A stretch of 64,000 bases of DNA from positions 61,234 to 125,233 of the forward strand of contig CACZBW010000007.1 in the NCBI GenBank assembly GCA_902779575.1, given 5' to 3'. The position numbers and the translations under genes were made by a program. Shown here piece by piece: positions 50,935 to 63,261 of the stretch (positions within the stretch are counted from its first letter, which is position 1; every line of letters begins with the position of its first letter). Under the pieces are notes generated by a model that worked only from the letters and a program-made list of their open reading frames with translations, made no database searches and was not told the origin of the DNA. This DNA comes from an uncultured Lachnospiraceae bacterium (GTDB lineage Bacteria > Bacillota > Clostridia > Lachnospirales > Lachnospiraceae).

Positions 50935-51573
50935 ATGAAGAAAGCTATATTAGCCAGAAAAGTTGGTATGACCCAGATCTTCGGCGAAGACGGAAGCCTT
51001 ACCCCGGTTACCGTTCTTGAAGCCGGTCCGTGCGTGGTAACCCAGGTCAAGACCGAGGAGAACGACGGATACAAGGCTGTCCAGGTCGGATTTGTCGACA
51101 AGAAGGAAAAGCTTGTCAGCAAGCCGCAGAAGGGCGCATTTGACAAAGCCGGAGTACCCTGCAAGAGATTTCTGGAAGAGTTCCGCTTCGAGGATGCCGA
51201 GTCCTACGAAGTGAAGCAGGAGATTAAGGCAGACATCTTCGCCGCCGGCGATCATGTCGACGCGACCGCTGTTTCCAAGGGCAAAGGATATCAGGGCCCG
51301 ATCAAGAAGCACGGCCAGCACAGAGGACCCATGGCTCACGGATCCAAATATCATCGCCATGCCGGATCCAATGGCTCTTCCTCCGATCCGAGCCGCGTAT
51401 TCCCGGGTAAGGGAATGGCAGGACACATGGGTGGAACAAAGGTCACCGTTCAGAACCTTGTCGTTGTGAAGGTAGACGCTGAGAACAATCTGATCCTTGT
51501 AAAGGGCGCTGTACCAGGTCCGAAGAAGTCGCTCGTAACTCTGAAAGAGACGACCAAGACTGATCTCAAGTAA
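50935..51573 (+). CDS. rplC: 50S ribosomal protein L3
   Basis: The 212-aa protein has [13 protein letters not shown], the Gln/Gly-rich peptidyl-transferase loop ([21 protein letters not shown]) and [16 protein letters not shown] precedes the ATG. A GATCGC/GCGATC hairpin sits in the short leader. Confidence 0.98.
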   Translation: MKKAILARKVGMTQIFGEDGSLTPVTVLEAGPCVVTQVKTEENDGYKAVQVGFVDKKEKLVSKPQKGAFDKAGVPCKRFLEEFRFEDAESYEVKQEIKADIFAAGDHVDATAVSKGKGYQGPIKKHGQHRGPMAHGSKYHRHAGSNGSSSDPSRVFPGKGMAGHMGGTKVTVQNLVVVKVDAENNLILVKGAVPGPKKSLVTLKETTKTDLK

Positions 51574-51604
51574 GAAGACCTGTACAGAAAGGAGGAACTT
51601 AACT

Positions 51605-52225
51605 GTGGCTAACGTATCAGTTTACAATATGGAAGGTAAGGAAGTCGGCACCATCGATCTTTCCGATGCTGTGTTCGGCGTGGATGTGAACGAACATCTT
51701 GTACACCTTGCTGTTGTCCAGCAGCTCGCTGATAACAGACAGGGCACACAGAAAGCGAAGACCCGTTCTGAGGTCTCCGGCGGCGGAAAGAAGCCGTACA
51801 GACAGAAGGGTACCGGTCATGCAAGACAGGGCTCGACAAGAGCACCGCAGTTTGCCGGCGGCGGCGTTGTATTCGCACCGGTTCCGCGTGACTATTCCTT
51901 CAAGATGAACCGCAAGGAGAAGAGAGCGGCTCTGCGCAGCGCTCTGACTTCCCGCGTGGAAGAGAACAAGCTGATCGTTCTCGATGAGCTCAAGCTCGAT
52001 GCGGTCAAGACAAAGAACATGCAGAAGGTTCTGGACAACCTGAATCTGAAGAAGGCTCTGGTTATCCTTGATTCCAACGATCAGAACGTCGTACTTTCCG
52101 CAAGGAACATCGAAGGCGTCAAGACTGCTCTTACGAATACCATCAACGTGTACGACATTCTGAAATTTGATACAGTGGTTCTGACAAAGGCTGCTGTCTC
52201 TTCCATCGAGGAGGTATACGCATAA
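51605..52225 (+). CDS. rplD: 50S ribosomal protein L4
   Basis: The 206-aa protein starts with GTG ([19 protein letters not shown]) behind AAAGGAGG. The tunnel loop ([29 protein letters not shown]) is intact. Its stop overlaps the rplW start (TAATG). Confidence 0.98.
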   Translation: MANVSVYNMEGKEVGTIDLSDAVFGVDVNEHLVHLAVVQQLADNRQGTQKAKTRSEVSGGGKKPYRQKGTGHARQGSTRAPQFAGGGVVFAPVPRDYSFKMNRKEKRAALRSALTSRVEENKLIVLDELKLDAVKTKNMQKVLDNLNLKKALVILDSNDQNVVLSARNIEGVKTALTNTINVYDILKFDTVVLTKAAVSSIEEVYA

Positions 52226-52530
52226 TGGCTGATATTAAATATTACGACGTTATCCTGAAACCGGTCGTCACTGAAAAGAGTATGTCGATCATGGCTGACA
52301 GGAAGTATACATTCCTTGTCAACCCGGAAGCGAACAAGTCTCAGGTAAAAGAAGCTGTCGAGAAGATGTTTGACGAAGTAAAAGTCAAGTCCGTCAACAT
52401 CATGAACATCCAGGGCAAGAACAAACGCCAGAGCATGGCTCAGCGCTACGGCAAGACATCGAAGACAAAGAAAGCGATCGTCACCCTGACTGAGGACAGC
52501 AAGGACATCGAGATCTTTGAAGGTCTCTGA
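52225..52530 (+). CDS. rplW: 50S ribosomal protein L23
   Basis: The 101-aa protein has [15 protein letters not shown] and [18 protein letters not shown], and lines the tunnel exit where trigger factor and SRP dock. It overlaps rplD by one base, so translation is coupled. Confidence 0.97.
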   Translation: MADIKYYDVILKPVVTEKSMSIMADRKYTFLVNPEANKSQVKEAVEKMFDEVKVKSVNIMNIQGKNKRQSMAQRYGKTSKTKKAIVTLTEDSKDIEIFEGL

Positions 52531-52670
52531 TGCCGCGAGGTTCTCCGGAACGGACAGCGGAACTGGACGGCGCTTACGGCGCCGATCCGGTCTTTCCCAC
52601 CGGCGGGAGAACGATGATATGCGTTGCTTAACGCGATAAATTAAGTAAGTGAAGAGAGGAGATTTAAGTC

Positions 52671-53507
52671 ATGGGTATCAAGACTTATAAACCATATACA
52701 CCGTCCAGAAGAAACATGACCGGTTCGGACTTCAGCGAGATTACAAAAGACAGACCGGAGAAGAGCCTGATTGTATCTCTTAAGAAGAATTCCGGAAGAA
52801 ACAACCAGGGCAAGATCACCGTTCGCCACAGAGGCGGCGGAAACAGAAGAAAGTACAGAATCGTCGATTTCAAGAGATATAAGGACGACATTCCGGCAAA
52901 GGTAACCGCGATCGAGTATGATCCGAACAGAACCGCGAACATCGCTCTGATCTGCTACGCAGACGGACAGAAGTCCTACATCCTTGCACCGGAAGGCCTC
53001 ACAGTCGGCATGACTGTCATGAACGGCCCGAAGGCTGAGGTCCGCGTGGGCAACTGCCTGCCGCTGAACCTGATTCCGGTTGGTACCATGGTTCACAATG
53101 TTGAGCTTTATCCGCAGCACGGCGGCCAGATGGTCCGCTCGGCCGGCAACAGCGCCCAGCTGATGGCGAAGGAAGGCAAGTACGCGACCCTGCGTCTTCC
53201 CTCCGGAGAGATGAGAATGGTCAGCCTGGACTGCAGAGCAACGATCGGTGTTGTCGGCAACGGCGACCACAACCTTATCAATTACGGAAAAGCAGGAAGA
53301 ATCCGTCATATGGGCATTCGTCCGACCGTCCGCGGTTCCGTTATGAACCCGAACGATCATCCACATGGAGGCGGTGAAGGAAAGGCACCTGTCGGCCGTC
53401 CGGGTCCGAGCACTCCGTGGGGCAAGCCGGCTCTCGGTCTGAAGACCAGAAAGCACAAGAAGGCTTCTGACAAGCTGATCGTAAGAAGAAGAAACGGTAA
53501 AGCGTGA
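52671..53507 (+). CDS. rplB: 50S ribosomal protein L2
   Basis: The 278-aa protein is standard L2: [25 protein letters not shown] and the [22 protein letters not shown] loop at the peptidyl-transferase site. AGAGAGGAG precedes the ATG. A 140-bp structured gap separates it from rplW. Confidence 0.98.
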   Translation: MGIKTYKPYTPSRRNMTGSDFSEITKDRPEKSLIVSLKKNSGRNNQGKITVRHRGGGNRRKYRIVDFKRYKDDIPAKVTAIEYDPNRTANIALICYADGQKSYILAPEGLTVGMTVMNGPKAEVRVGNCLPLNLIPVGTMVHNVELYPQHGGQMVRSAGNSAQLMAKEGKYATLRLPSGEMRMVSLDCRATIGVVGNGDHNLINYGKAGRIRHMGIRPTVRGSVMNPNDHPHGGGEGKAPVGRPGPSTPWGKPALGLKTRKHKKASDKLIVRRRNGKA

Positions 53508-53527
53508 TTGAATAAGGAGGAATAACA

Positions 53528-53800
53528 ATGGCTCGTTCATTGAAAAAAGGACCGTTTATCGACGACAGCCTTATGAAAAAGGTTGAAGCTGTAGTCGCAT
53601 CCGGTGACAAGTCGGTGATCAAGACATGGTCCCGCCGCAGCACGATCTTCCCGAACATGGTTGGTCTTACCATCGCAGTTCATGACGGAAGAAGACACGT
53701 TCCGGTATACGTGACGGAAGATATGGTCGGACACAAGCTCGGTGAGTTTGTCGCCACCAGAACCTACAGAGGACACAAAGCAGCTGAGAAGAAGGGCTGA
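53528..53800 (+). CDS. rpsS: 30S ribosomal protein S19
   Basis: The 90-aa protein has [18 protein letters not shown] and [21 protein letters not shown], full-length. AAGGAGG precedes the ATG. Confidence 0.98.
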   Translation: MARSLKKGPFIDDSLMKKVEAVVASGDKSVIKTWSRRSTIFPNMVGLTIAVHDGRRHVPVYVTEDMVGHKLGEFVATRTYRGHKAAEKKG

Positions 53801-53934
53801 TCGCAATGACAGCTCCAGGCTGAAGAAGTATTTGGAAAGGCCCGACACAAGTTCGCCCGGGGAGGGCGCTGCGCACTGCCCTGATGGGCCGTCAGAAAAG
53901 AGGGGCAGTGTGAGTTCATGGAAGGAGGCCATCT

Positions 53935-54321
53935 ATGGCTAAAGGACATAGATCTCAGATAAAGAGAGAAAGAAACGCTCAGAAAGACAGCAGACCGAAG
54001 GCTAAGTTATCCTTCGCCAGAGTGCCGGTGCAGAAAGCCTGCATCGTACTGGACCAGATCAGGGGCAAGGATGCGAATACGGCGCTTGCGATCGTTACCT
54101 ACAATTCGAGATATGCTTCCGAAGTTATCGCCAAACTCCTTAAATCCGCCATCGCAAACGCGGAAAACAACAACGGTATGAATCGTGATAACCTCTATGT
54201 TGAGGAATGCTACGCCAGCAACGGACCGATCATGAAGAGGATCAGACCCAGAGCGCAGGGCAGGGCTTATCGGATCGAGAAGAGAATGAGCCATATCACC
54301 ATCGTGCTGAACGAGAAATAA
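53935..54321 (+). CDS. rplV: 50S ribosomal protein L22
   Basis: The 128-aa protein has [22 protein letters not shown] and the tunnel hairpin [29 protein letters not shown] precedes ATG. A 134-bp gap upstream contains a CACTGCCC/GGGGCAGTG pairing. Confidence 0.97.
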   Translation: MAKGHRSQIKRERNAQKDSRPKAKLSFARVPVQKACIVLDQIRGKDANTALAIVTYNSRYASEVIAKLLKSAIANAENNNGMNRDNLYVEECYASNGPIMKRIRPRAQGRAYRIEKRMSHITIVLNEK

Positions 54322-54332
54322 GGAGGAAAAAC

Positions 54333-54983
54333 ATGGGACAGAAAGTAAATCCGCATGGACTTAGAGTCGGCATTATCAATGACTGGGAATCCAGATGGTA
54401 TGCGGAAGGCGATTTTGCAGATAATCTGAACGAAGATTACAAGATCAGACAGTTCCTGAAGAAGAAACTCTACAGCGCGGGTGTTTCCAAGATCGAGATC
54501 TCCCGTGCGGCAGGAAGAGTAAAAGTTACCGTTCATACCGCGAAGCCGGGTATCGTGATCGGCAAGGAAGGCAAGGAGATCGACAAGACGAAGGCCGAGA
54601 TCGCTGCTCTCAGCGGCAAAAAGGTCGACCTGAACGTCAAGGAGATCAAGAGACCGGACCTGGATGCACAGCTGGTCGCAGAGAATATCGCTCAGCAGCT
54701 TGAGAACCGTATTTCATACCGCCGTGCCATGAAGGGCGCTATGGGCAGAACCATGAAGTTCGGTGCAAAGGGAATCAAGACATCGATTGCCGGAAGACTT
54801 TCCGGAGCAGATATTGCCCGTAAGGAATTCTACAGCGAAGGAACCATCCCGCTTCAGACACTTCGTGCTGACATTGATTATGGTTTTGCTGAAGCCAACA
54901 CTACTTACGGAAAACTTGGCGTTAAAGTTTGGATCTACAAGGGCGAAGTACTTCCGTCTAAGAAAGAAGGGAGCGATAAATAA
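54333..54983 (+). CDS. rpsC: 30S ribosomal protein S3
   Basis: The 216-aa protein starts at ATG 54333 ([18 protein letters not shown]) nine bases after AAGGAGG; longer frames add non-homologous residues. The KH motif ([11 protein letters not shown]) and [15 protein letters not shown] are intact. Its stop overlaps the rplP start. Confidence 0.98.
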   Translation: MGQKVNPHGLRVGIINDWESRWYAEGDFADNLNEDYKIRQFLKKKLYSAGVSKIEISRAAGRVKVTVHTAKPGIVIGKEGKEIDKTKAEIAALSGKKVDLNVKEIKRPDLDAQLVAENIAQQLENRISYRRAMKGAMGRTMKFGAKGIKTSIAGRLSGADIARKEFYSEGTIPLQTLRADIDYGFAEANTTYGKLGVKVWIYKGEVLPSKKEGSDK

Positions 54984-55420
54984 TGTTAATGCCGAAGAGA
55001 GTAAAACGTCGTAAACAGTTCCGCGGTTCCATGGCCGGCAAGGCTAACAGAGGAACAACCGTTACATACGGTGAATGGGGACTGATTGCTACTGAGCCTG
55101 CCTGGATCAAATCCACTCAGATCGAGGCAGCCCGTGTCGCCATGACACGTGCCGTAAAGCGCGGCGGCAAGGTCTGGATCAAGATTTTCCCGGATAAGCC
55201 TGTTACTGCTAAGCCTGCTGAGACCCGTATGGGTTCCGGAAAAGGAACTCCGGAATACTGGGTTGCAGTTGTAAAGCCGGGACGCGTCCTGTTTGAGATG
55301 GCAGGAGTTTCGGAAGAGGCGGCCAAGGAAGCTCTGCGTCTTGCTATGCACAAGTTACCCTGCAAATGTAAGATCATTGCTCGTGATACAGATGAAGGCG
55401 GTGATAACAGTGAAGAGTAA
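54983..55420 (+). CDS. rplP: 50S ribosomal protein L16
   Basis: The 145-aa protein has [19 protein letters not shown] and [27 protein letters not shown] 54983 fits AAGGGAG spacing better than ATG 54989. It overlaps rpsC by one base and rpmC by eleven. Confidence 0.97.
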   Translation: MLMPKRVKRRKQFRGSMAGKANRGTTVTYGEWGLIATEPAWIKSTQIEAARVAMTRAVKRGGKVWIKIFPDKPVTAKPAETRMGSGKGTPEYWVAVVKPGRVLFEMAGVSEEAAKEALRLAMHKLPCKCKIIARDTDEGGDNSEE

Positions 55421-55607
55421 TAAATACGTTGAAGATTTAAGAGGAAAGACAGCCACCGAGCTGAAGGAAGAACTTGTAGCTGCGAAGAAGGAACTCTTCA
55501 ACCTGAGATTCCAGAACGCTACGAATCAGTTGGACAACACAAGCAGGATCAGAGAAGTGCGCAAGAATATTGCCAGAATCCAGACTGTCCTGGCTTCCGC
55601 TGAGTGA
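55410..55607 (+). CDS. rpmC: 50S ribosomal protein L29
   Basis: The 65-aa protein starts at GTG 55410 inside the end of rplP ([21 protein letters not shown]) and contains [29 protein letters not shown]. Length is normal for L29. An upstream ATG at 55395 would add five residues. Confidence 0.93.
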   Translation: MKSNKYVEDLRGKTATELKEELVAAKKELFNLRFQNATNQLDNTSRIREVRKNIARIQTVLASAE

Positions 55608-55642
55608 TCTGAGTGAATATGCAGGAGAAAGGAGTCATTTCC

Positions 55643-55897
55643 GTGGAAAGAAATCTGAGAAAGACCCGTACGGGCCATGTGATCAGCAATAAGATGGATA
55701 AAACCATCGTCGTGGCGGTTGAGGACCATGTCAGACATCCGCTCTATAAGAAGATCGTGAAGAGAACCTATAAACTGAAAGCTCATGATGAGAACAACGA
55801 AGCGAATATCGGTGATACCGTCCGCGTTATGGAGACAAGACCGCTTTCCAAAGATAAGAGATGGAGACTTGTCAAGATCGTCGAGAGAGCGAAATAA
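55643..55897 (+). CDS. rpsQ: 30S ribosomal protein S17
   Basis: The 84-aa protein starts at GTG 55643 ([21 protein letters not shown]), eight bases after AAAGGAG; ATG 55619 would add eight residues. [18 protein letters not shown] and [18 protein letters not shown] are intact. Confidence 0.93.
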   Translation: MERNLRKTRTGHVISNKMDKTIVVAVEDHVRHPLYKKIVKRTYKLKAHDENNEANIGDTVRVMETRPLSKDKRWRLVKIVERAK

Positions 55898-55913
55898 TTA
55901 GGAGGAAATTGGA

Positions 55914-56282
55914 ATGGTACAGCAGGAAACAAGACTTAAAGTTGCTGATAATACCGGTGCCAAGGAACTTCTTGTCATCCGTGTTAAGGGCGGCTCCACC
56001 AGAAGATATGCCGGCATTGGCGATATCGTCATCTGTTCGGTTAAAGAGGCAACACCAGGAGGCGTTGTCAAGAAGGGTGATGTAGTCAAGGCAGTTGTAG
56101 TCCGCACCGTGAAGGAAATCCGCCGCAAGGATGGTTCCTATATCCGTTTCGACGAGAACGCCGGAGTTATCATCAAGGATGACCTGACACCGACAGGCAC
56201 CCGTATTTTCGGGCCGGTTGCGAGAGAGCTTCGTGAGAAGAAGTTCATGAAGATCGTTTCTCTGGCTCCGGAAGTATTATAA
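55914..56282 (+). CDS. rplN: 50S ribosomal protein L14
   Basis: The 122-aa protein is full L14: [49 protein letters not shown] precedes the ATG. Confidence 0.98.
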   Translation: MVQQETRLKVADNTGAKELLVIRVKGGSTRRYAGIGDIVICSVKEATPGGVVKKGDVVKAVVVRTVKEIRRKDGSYIRFDENAGVIIKDDLTPTGTRIFGPVARELREKKFMKIVSLAPEVL

Positions 56283-56298
56283 GGAGGATGCTTAAACT

Positions 56299-56598
56299 AT
56301 GATGAAGATCAAGACAGGCGATACCGTCCGCGTGATCGCCGGTAAGGATAAAGGCAAGGAAGGCAAAGTCCTGGCTGTCAAAGACGGAAAGGTTCTGGTT
56401 GAGGGCGTCAATATGGTGACCAAGCATCAGAAACCGAGCGCAGGCGCTCCGCAGGGCGGCATCATTAATAAAGAAGCATATTTCGATATTTCTAACGTTA
56501 TGTTCCTGTTCAAGGGAGATGTGACCAGAGTCGGATTCAAGGTGGAAGACGGAAAGAAGGTCCGCATTGCCAAGAAGACCGGTGAGATCATCGGCTAA
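56299..56598 (+). CDS. rplX: 50S ribosomal protein L24
   Basis: The 99-aa protein has the KOW motif in [23 protein letters not shown] and a C-terminal KTGEII. Two ATG codons (56299, 56302) are possible after AAGGAGG. Confidence 0.97.
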   Translation: MMKIKTGDTVRVIAGKDKGKEGKVLAVKDGKVLVEGVNMVTKHQKPSAGAPQGGIINKEAYFDISNVMFLFKGDVTRVGFKVEDGKKVRIAKKTGEIIG

Positions 56599-56622
56599 TA
56601 ACGAAGGAAGGAGGAGAGACTG

Positions 56623-57165
56623 GTGAGCAGCAGATTAAAAGAACAGTACGCGAGCGAGATCGTACCGGAGATGACCAAGAAATTTGGTTATAAGAACGTT
56701 ATGCAGGTACCGAAGCTCGATAAGGTTGTTGTGAATATGGGAGTCGGCGAAGCGAAGGAAAACGCAAAGCTTCTCGAATCCGCAATGAACGATCTTGCCA
56801 TCATTACCGGACAGAAACCGGTTCAGACGATTGCAAAGAATTCCGTAGCGAACTTCAAGATCCGTGAAGGCATGCCGATCGGATGCAAGGTAACTCTTCG
56901 CGGAGACAGAATGTATGAGTTCGTTGACCGCCTTGTGAATCTTGCCCTTCCGCGTGTCCGTGACTTCCGCGGTGTCAATCCGAACGCTTTCGACGGAAGA
57001 GGAAACTATGCTCTCGGAATCAGAGAGCAGCTGATCTTCCCGGAAATCGAGTACGATAAGGTTGATAAAGTGAGAGGTATGGATATCATCTTCGTTACCA
57101 CGGCCAAGACTGATGAAGAAGCCCGTGAACTGCTCAGGCTCTTCAATATGCCGTTCGCGAAGTAA
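56623..57165 (+). CDS. rplE: 50S ribosomal protein L5
   Basis: The 180-aa protein starts with GTG ([21 protein letters not shown]) after GAAGGAGGAG. It contains [26 protein letters not shown] and [10 protein letters not shown]-type motifs. It binds 5S rRNA. Confidence 0.97.
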   Translation: MSSRLKEQYASEIVPEMTKKFGYKNVMQVPKLDKVVVNMGVGEAKENAKLLESAMNDLAIITGQKPVQTIAKNSVANFKIREGMPIGCKVTLRGDRMYEFVDRLVNLALPRVRDFRGVNPNAFDGRGNYALGIREQLIFPEIEYDKVDKVRGMDIIFVTTAKTDEEARELLRLFNMPFAK

Positions 57166-57184
57166 GATTAGGAGGATTACATCC

Positions 57185-57370
57185 ATGGCGAAAACATCTA
57201 TGAAGATTAAACAGCAGCGCGAACCGAAGTTCTCCACCAGAGCTTATACCCGCTGCCGTATCTGTGGACGTCCGCATTCTGTGCTGAGAAAGTACGGGAT
57301 CTGCAGAATCTGCTTCCGCGAGCTTGCATACAAGGGTGAGATTCCGGGAGTCAGAAAAGCGTCCTGGTAA
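57185..57370 (+). CDS. rpsN: 30S ribosomal protein S14, zinc type
   Basis: The 61-aa protein starts at ATG 57185 with GGAGG upstream. The two CxxC pairs (CRICGRPH and CRICF) bind zinc, the C+ form that Firmicutes use in the core cluster. Confidence 0.98.
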   Translation: MAKTSMKIKQQREPKFSTRAYTRCRICGRPHSVLRKYGICRICFRELAYKGEIPGVRKASW

Positions 57371-57420
57371 GTTCAGCATATATTTATCAATGTCAGGTCA
57401 AGTCTAAGGAGGAAACTAAC

Positions 57421-57822
57421 ATGGCAATGAACGATCCGATTGCGGATATGCTCACAAGAATTCGCAACGCGAATACAGCAAAACATGATACAGTCGATGT
57501 CCCGGCTTCCAAGATGAAGATTTCCATCGCGAACATTCTTCTGGATGAAGGCTATATCGCAAAATATGAACTGACCGGAGAAGGCGTGAACCGTATGATC
57601 CACATCACACTGAAGTACGGCAGGGACAAGAATGAGAAGATCATCAGCGGCATCAAGAGAATTTCCAAGCCGGGTCTTCGCATCTATGCAGGCAGCGACA
57701 ATATGCCGAAGGTTCTCGGCGGTCTCGGCGTTGCCATCGTATCCACAAACCAGGGAGTTATTACGGACAAGCAGGCAAGAAAGCTCCATGTCGGCGGCGA
57801 AGTACTTGCATTTGTCTGGTAA
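57421..57822 (+). CDS. rpsH: 30S ribosomal protein S8
   Basis: The 133-aa protein has [15 protein letters not shown] and the C-terminal [27 protein letters not shown] precedes the ATG. S8 represses the spc operon in E. coli; no matching site was identified here. Confidence 0.98.
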   Translation: MAMNDPIADMLTRIRNANTAKHDTVDVPASKMKISIANILLDEGYIAKYELTGEGVNRMIHITLKYGRDKNEKIISGIKRISKPGLRIYAGSDNMPKVLGGLGVAIVSTNQGVITDKQARKLHVGGEVLAFVW

Positions 57823-57905
57823 AGAACATTACTGAAAACAGAAGACAAGCGTGCCGCCTGGGTGCGAACTGTTTTCCGAGAATCTAAGTAAGGAGGATTT
57901 AAGGC

Positions 57906-58442
57906 ATGTCACGAATTGGTAGAATGCCGATCGCAATTCCTGCGGGAGTCACCGTAAGCGTTGCAGACGGTAACGTTGTTACCGTAAAGGGTTCCAAGGG
58001 AACACTGGAGAGAACATTTGTCCCGGAGCTCACCATTGAAGTAAAGGACAATGAAGTCATTGTCACAAGACCGAATGATCAGAAGAGAGAGAAGTCCCTT
58101 CACGGCCTTACCAGGACTCTGATCCATAATATGGTTGTCGGCGTCAGCGAAGGCTTTACAAAGACACTGGAAGTGAACGGTGTCGGATACAGAGCTGCGA
58201 AGCAGGGCAGCAAGCTTACACTGAATCTCGGTTATTCCCATCCGATCGAAATGGAAGATCCGGAAGGAATCGAGACAAAGGTTGATGGCAACAAGATCAT
58301 TGTCTCCGGCATCAGCAAGGAGAAGGTCGGCCAGTACGCAGCTGAGATCAGAGAGAAGAGAAAACCTGAACCTTATAAGGGCAAGGGTATTAAATATGAC
58401 TACGAAGTGATCAGACGCAAAGTCGGCAAGACCGGTAAGTAA
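57906..58442 (+). CDS. rplF: 50S ribosomal protein L6
   Basis: The 178-aa protein has [34 protein letters not shown] and the C-terminal [18 protein letters not shown] precedes the ATG. Confidence 0.98.
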   Translation: MSRIGRMPIAIPAGVTVSVADGNVVTVKGSKGTLERTFVPELTIEVKDNEVIVTRPNDQKREKSLHGLTRTLIHNMVVGVSEGFTKTLEVNGVGYRAAKQGSKLTLNLGYSHPIEMEDPEGIETKVDGNKIIVSGISKEKVGQYAAEIREKRKPEPYKGKGIKYDYEVIRRKVGKTGK

Positions 58443-58459
58443 TAAGGGGAGGTGGAATA

Positions 58460-58828
58460 ATGGTCAGTAAAAAATCGAGAGCCAAGATTCGCGAAGATAA
58501 ACACAGAAGAATCCGTAATCGTTTCCACGGCACCGCTTCAAGACCGCGTCTTGCTGTATTCAGGAGCAACATGAACATGTATGCTCAGATCATTGATGAT
58601 GAGGCTGGTGTGACTTTGGTTTCCGCCAATACGCTTCAGAAGGATGTTGCGGCAGATCTGGAAAAGACCAATGACATTGCAGCAGCGCAGGCTGTAGGAA
58701 CCATGATCGCTAAGAGAGCCCTTGAGAAGGGGATCGAAGAGGTCGTATTCGACCGCGGCGGTTATCTCTATCACGGGAAGGTTCAGGCTCTCGCTGACGC
58801 AGCCAGAGAAGCCGGGCTGAAGTTCTAA
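58460..58828 (+). CDS. rplR: 50S ribosomal protein L18
   Basis: The 122-aa protein has [22 protein letters not shown] and [25 protein letters not shown]. It binds 5S rRNA. GGGAGGTGG precedes the ATG. Confidence 0.98.
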   Translation: MVSKKSRAKIREDKHRRIRNRFHGTASRPRLAVFRSNMNMYAQIIDDEAGVTLVSANTLQKDVAADLEKTNDIAAAQAVGTMIAKRALEKGIEEVVFDRGGYLYHGKVQALADAAREAGLKF

Positions 58829-58845
58829 AGGAGGAGGAAAATCAC

Positions 58846-59355
58846 ATGAGACATGAGATCATTGATCCGAGTCAGTTTGAATTAAATGATAAAGTAGTCT
58901 CCATCAAGCGCGTTACCAAGGTTGTCAAGGGCGGACGCAACATGCGCTTCACGGCGCTTGTCGTAGTCGGCGACGGCAACGGTCATGTAGGCGCAGGGCT
59001 TGGCAAGGCAACTGAAATTCCGGAAGCGATCCGCAAGGGACGCGAGGATGCGCAGAAGAAGCTGATCGCCGTAGCTATGGACAGCGTGAATTCCGTACCG
59101 CATGATTACATCGGCAAGTTCGGCGGAGCGCAGGTTCTGCTGAAGAAGGCTCCGGAAGGTACCGGTATCATCGCCGGCGGTCCCGCGCGTATGGTGCTTG
59201 AGATGGCCGGAATCAGAAACATCCGTACCAAATCTCTCGGTTCCAACAATAAGCAGAACGTTGTTCTCGCTACACTGGAGGCTCTTAAGGCTCTGAAGGA
59301 TCCGCAGGAGGTTGCCCGCCTTCGCGGTAAGTCCGTGGAAGAGATCCTGGCTTAA
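58846..59355 (+). CDS. rpsE: 30S ribosomal protein S5
   Basis: The 169-aa protein has [36 protein letters not shown] and a C-terminal [21 protein letters not shown] precedes the ATG. Confidence 0.98.
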   Translation: MRHEIIDPSQFELNDKVVSIKRVTKVVKGGRNMRFTALVVVGDGNGHVGAGLGKATEIPEAIRKGREDAQKKLIAVAMDSVNSVPHDYIGKFGGAQVLLKKAPEGTGIIAGGPARMVLEMAGIRNIRTKSLGSNNKQNVVLATLEALKALKDPQEVARLRGKSVEEILA

Positions 59356-59368
59356 GGAGGTTTTCGCA

Positions 59369-59551
59369 ATGGCTGATAAGTTAAAGATTACACTTGTAAA
59401 ATCCCCGATCGCTGCGATCCCGAAACAGAGAGCGACCGTGGAAGCTCTTGGTCTGCGCAAGCTGAACAAGACCGTCGAGATGCCGGATAACGCAGCGGTC
59501 AGAGGCATGATCGCTCACGTATCTCATCTTGTCAAAGTAGAAGAGATCTGA
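59369..59551 (+). CDS. rpmD: 50S ribosomal protein L30
   Basis: The 60-aa protein starts at ATG 59369 after [36 protein letters not shown]. Length is standard for bacterial L30. Confidence 0.97.
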   Translation: MADKLKITLVKSPIAAIPKQRATVEALGLRKLNKTVEMPDNAAVRGMIAHVSHLVKVEEI

Positions 59552-59566
59552 TAAGGAGGTGTCACG

Positions 59567-60007
59567 ATGGATTTATCTAATTTAAGTCCTGCTGAAGGTT
59601 CCGTACACAGCAATAATTTCAGAAGAGGACGCGGACATGGCTCAGGCAACGGCAAGACCGCAGGCAAGGGCCATAAGGGACAGAAGGCCCGTTCAGGCGC
59701 TCCGCGTATCGGATTCGAGGGCGGCCAGATGCCTCTGTACAGAAGACTTCCCAAGAGAGGCTTCAAGAGCATCGGACGTGCGCAGATCGAGACGATTACA
59801 CTCAGCGATCTTGACAGATTTGAAGACGGCGCGGATGTTACCGTTGACGCACTCATCGAGAACGGCATCCTGCGTGAAGCCAAAGACGGCGTAAAGGTTC
59901 TGGGCAATGGTACTCTGACCAAGAAACTGAATGTCTGCGTGAACGCATACAGTGCATCCGCAAAGGCAAAGATTGAAGAATTAGGTGGAAAAGCTGAGGT
60001 GATCTGA
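59567..60007 (+). CDS. rplO: 50S ribosomal protein L15
   Basis: The 146-aa protein has LSPAEGSVHSNNFRRGRGHGSGNGKTAGKGHKGQKARSG in a Gly/Arg-rich N-terminus and the GFEGGQMPLYRRLPKRGF motif. Its stop overlaps the secY start. Confidence 0.98.
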   Translation: MDLSNLSPAEGSVHSNNFRRGRGHGSGNGKTAGKGHKGQKARSGAPRIGFEGGQMPLYRRLPKRGFKSIGRAQIETITLSDLDRFEDGADVTVDALIENGILREAKDGVKVLGNGTLTKKLNVCVNAYSASAKAKIEELGGKAEVI

Positions 60008-61320
60008 TGTTTAAGACTTTACGCGATGCATTTCGGATAAAGGACATCAGAAAAAAGCTATTCTATACGTTCATGATGCTGGTTCTGGTGCGTATCGGCT
60101 GCCAGCTCCCTGTTCCGGGAGTGAACAGAGCGTTCTTCCAGAACTGGTTTGATCAGCAGAACAATGGTGCTTTCAGTTTCTTCAGTGCTTTTACGGGTGG
60201 GTCCTTTGAACGTATGTCAGTGTTCGCACTGAACATAACTCCGTACATTACATCATCCATTATCATGGAGCTTCTCACGATCGCGATTCCGCAGCTTGAA
60301 GAGATGCATCGCGACGGTGAGGATGGAAGAAAGAAGATTACGGCTATCACGCGTTATCTTACGATCGGCCTCTCTTTATTTGAGAGTACTGCCATGGCAA
60401 TCGGCTTCGGACGTTCCGGACTGATCAGCAATTTCAATTTCTTCAGCGCGCTGGTAGTTGTTGTTGCACTCACCGCTGGTTCCGCATTTGTTATGTGGAT
60501 TGGTGAACGTATCACAGAGAACGGGATCGGCAATGGTATCTCCATTGTCCTTCTCTTCAATATTCTTTCAAGAGTTCCTTCGGATCTTACGACTCTGTGG
60601 GGACAGTTCGTATCCGGCAAGTCGATCGCCAAGGGCGCTATGGCAGTTGTGATTATCGCCGCTGTCATTCTCGCTACGATCGTCCTGACTATTCTTCTTA
60701 CCGACGCGATCAGAAGAATTCCGGTACAGTACGCGAAAAAGATGCAGGGACGCAGAATGGTTTCCGGACAGTCGTCCCATATCCCGCTCAAGGTCAATAC
60801 GGCCGGCGTTATCCCTGTCATCTTCGCATCTTCGCTGATGTCGATTCCGTCAATCCTCATGAGCTTCACGGGAGCGCATGCCAGCGGTTTCTGGGGAACC
60901 GTGCTCGGTATCCTGAACCAGAACAACTGGTTTGATTTCAAGCATCCGGTTTATATGCTTGGACTTGTGCTTTATGTCGCTCTGTGCATCTTCTTTGCTT
61001 ACTTCTATACGTCCATCACCTTCAATCCGATTGAAGTTGCTGACAACCTGAAGAAGCAGGGAGGATTTATTCCCGGCATCCGTCCGGGCAAACCGACCAC
61101 GGACTATCTGCAGAAGATTCTGAACTACATTATCTTCATCGGTGCAGTAGGCCTCATGATCGTTGTTATTATCCCGATCTTCTTTAACGGCATCTTCCAT
61201 GCCAATGTATCCTTCGGCGGAACGTCTCTGATCATTATTGTCGGAGTCGTCCTGGATACGATTCAGCAGATCGAATCTCAGATGCTTGTACGCAATTACA
61301 AGGGTTTCCTGAGAGATTAA
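60007..61320 (+). CDS. secY: Preprotein translocase SecY subunit
   Basis: The 437-aa channel protein has ten membrane helices, the plug (helix 2a) region and the C-terminal QIESQMLVRNYKGFLR. It exports proteins across the membrane with SecE from this window. It overlaps rplO by one base. Confidence 0.98.
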   Translation: MFKTLRDAFRIKDIRKKLFYTFMMLVLVRIGCQLPVPGVNRAFFQNWFDQQNNGAFSFFSAFTGGSFERMSVFALNITPYITSSIIMELLTIAIPQLEEMHRDGEDGRKKITAITRYLTIGLSLFESTAMAIGFGRSGLISNFNFFSALVVVVALTAGSAFVMWIGERITENGIGNGISIVLLFNILSRVPSDLTTLWGQFVSGKSIAKGAMAVVIIAAVILATIVLTILLTDAIRRIPVQYAKKMQGRRMVSGQSSHIPLKVNTAGVIPVIFASSLMSIPSILMSFTGAHASGFWGTVLGILNQNNWFDFKHPVYMLGLVLYVALCIFFAYFYTSITFNPIEVADNLKKQGGFIPGIRPGKPTTDYLQKILNYIIFIGAVGLMIVVIIPIFFNGIFHANVSFGGTSLIIIVGVVLDTIQQIESQMLVRNYKGFLRD

Positions 61321-62272
<952 letters not shown>

Positions 62273-62418
62273 ATCCGGACTGCCGCCTGAGATCAGACTT
62301 GCAGGCGTTTTCCTTTAAGGCATGCTGACGCGGTCAGAGCGTCATGCTGCGCGGAGGAAAAGCTGAATGACATTCAGAACGGAATCATACATTGCACTGC
62401 TGGAGGAATGCACGGGTT

Positions 62419-63177
62419 ATGGCGGTATCTGTAAAGACAAAACATGAAATCGAACTGATGAGAGAATCCAATCATCGTCTGGAATATGTCCACGATGAGC
62501 TTGCGAAGATGCTTCAGCCGGGGATCAGCACCTGGGAGATCGATATGGAGGCAAGACGCCTCATTAAAGAGTGCGAAGGGATCCCGAATTTCCTGAATTA
62601 TGAGGGATTTCCGGCTGCGGTCTGCACCTCCGTAAATGAAGAGGTTGTCCATGGAATTCCGAAAAAGTCCCGAAAGCTGAAAGAGGGGGATATCATCTCC
62701 CTTGACTGCGGCCTGATCTATAAAGGATATCATTCCGATGCGGCCCGCACCTACGGAATCGGAAAGATTTCCGAAGAAGCGCAGAAGCTGATCGATGTAA
62801 CAAAGCAGAGTTTCTTTGAAGGAATCAAATTTGCGAAAGCCGGACATCATCTGCACGAGATATCCGCCGCGATCGGAGATTACTGCGAAAGCTTCGGCTT
62901 CGGAGTTGTACGGGATATGGTCGGGCATGGAATCGGCACACAGATGCATGAGGATCCGCAGGTTCCGAATTTCCGTCAGAAATCCAGAGGGCTTCGCCTG
63001 GTACCCGGGATGACGCTGGCCATCGAACCGATGATTTCCGCAGGAACCTGGGAAATTGAATGGCTCGACGATGACTGGACAGTGGTTACTGCCGACAGGA
63101 GCCTTGCCGCGCATTATGAGAATACGATTCTCATAACTGAAGGAGAACCGGAAATTCTGTCGCTGACAAAGTTCTGA
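62419..63177 (+). CDS. map: Methionine aminopeptidase type I
   Basis: The 252-aa enzyme removes initiator methionine. The five metal ligands appear in LDCG, HSDAAR, GHGIG, AIEP and ENTI contexts. ATG 62419 is preferred; a GGAGG at 62402-62406 is 12 bases away. adk, map and the KOW gene read in one direction. Confidence 0.97.
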   Translation: MAVSVKTKHEIELMRESNHRLEYVHDELAKMLQPGISTWEIDMEARRLIKECEGIPNFLNYEGFPAAVCTSVNEEVVHGIPKKSRKLKEGDIISLDCGLIYKGYHSDAARTYGIGKISEEAQKLIDVTKQSFFEGIKFAKAGHHLHEISAAIGDYCESFGFGVVRDMVGHGIGTQMHEDPQVPNFRQKSRGLRLVPGMTLAIEPMISAGTWEIEWLDDDWTVVTADRSLAAHYENTILITEGEPEILSLTKF

Positions 63178-63261
63178 CGAGACATTGCGCAGCTGACAGA
63201 CAGTTCCTGACAGCAGATGATCAGGTATGGATACACTCTGCTATAGATAGGTTAATCATTC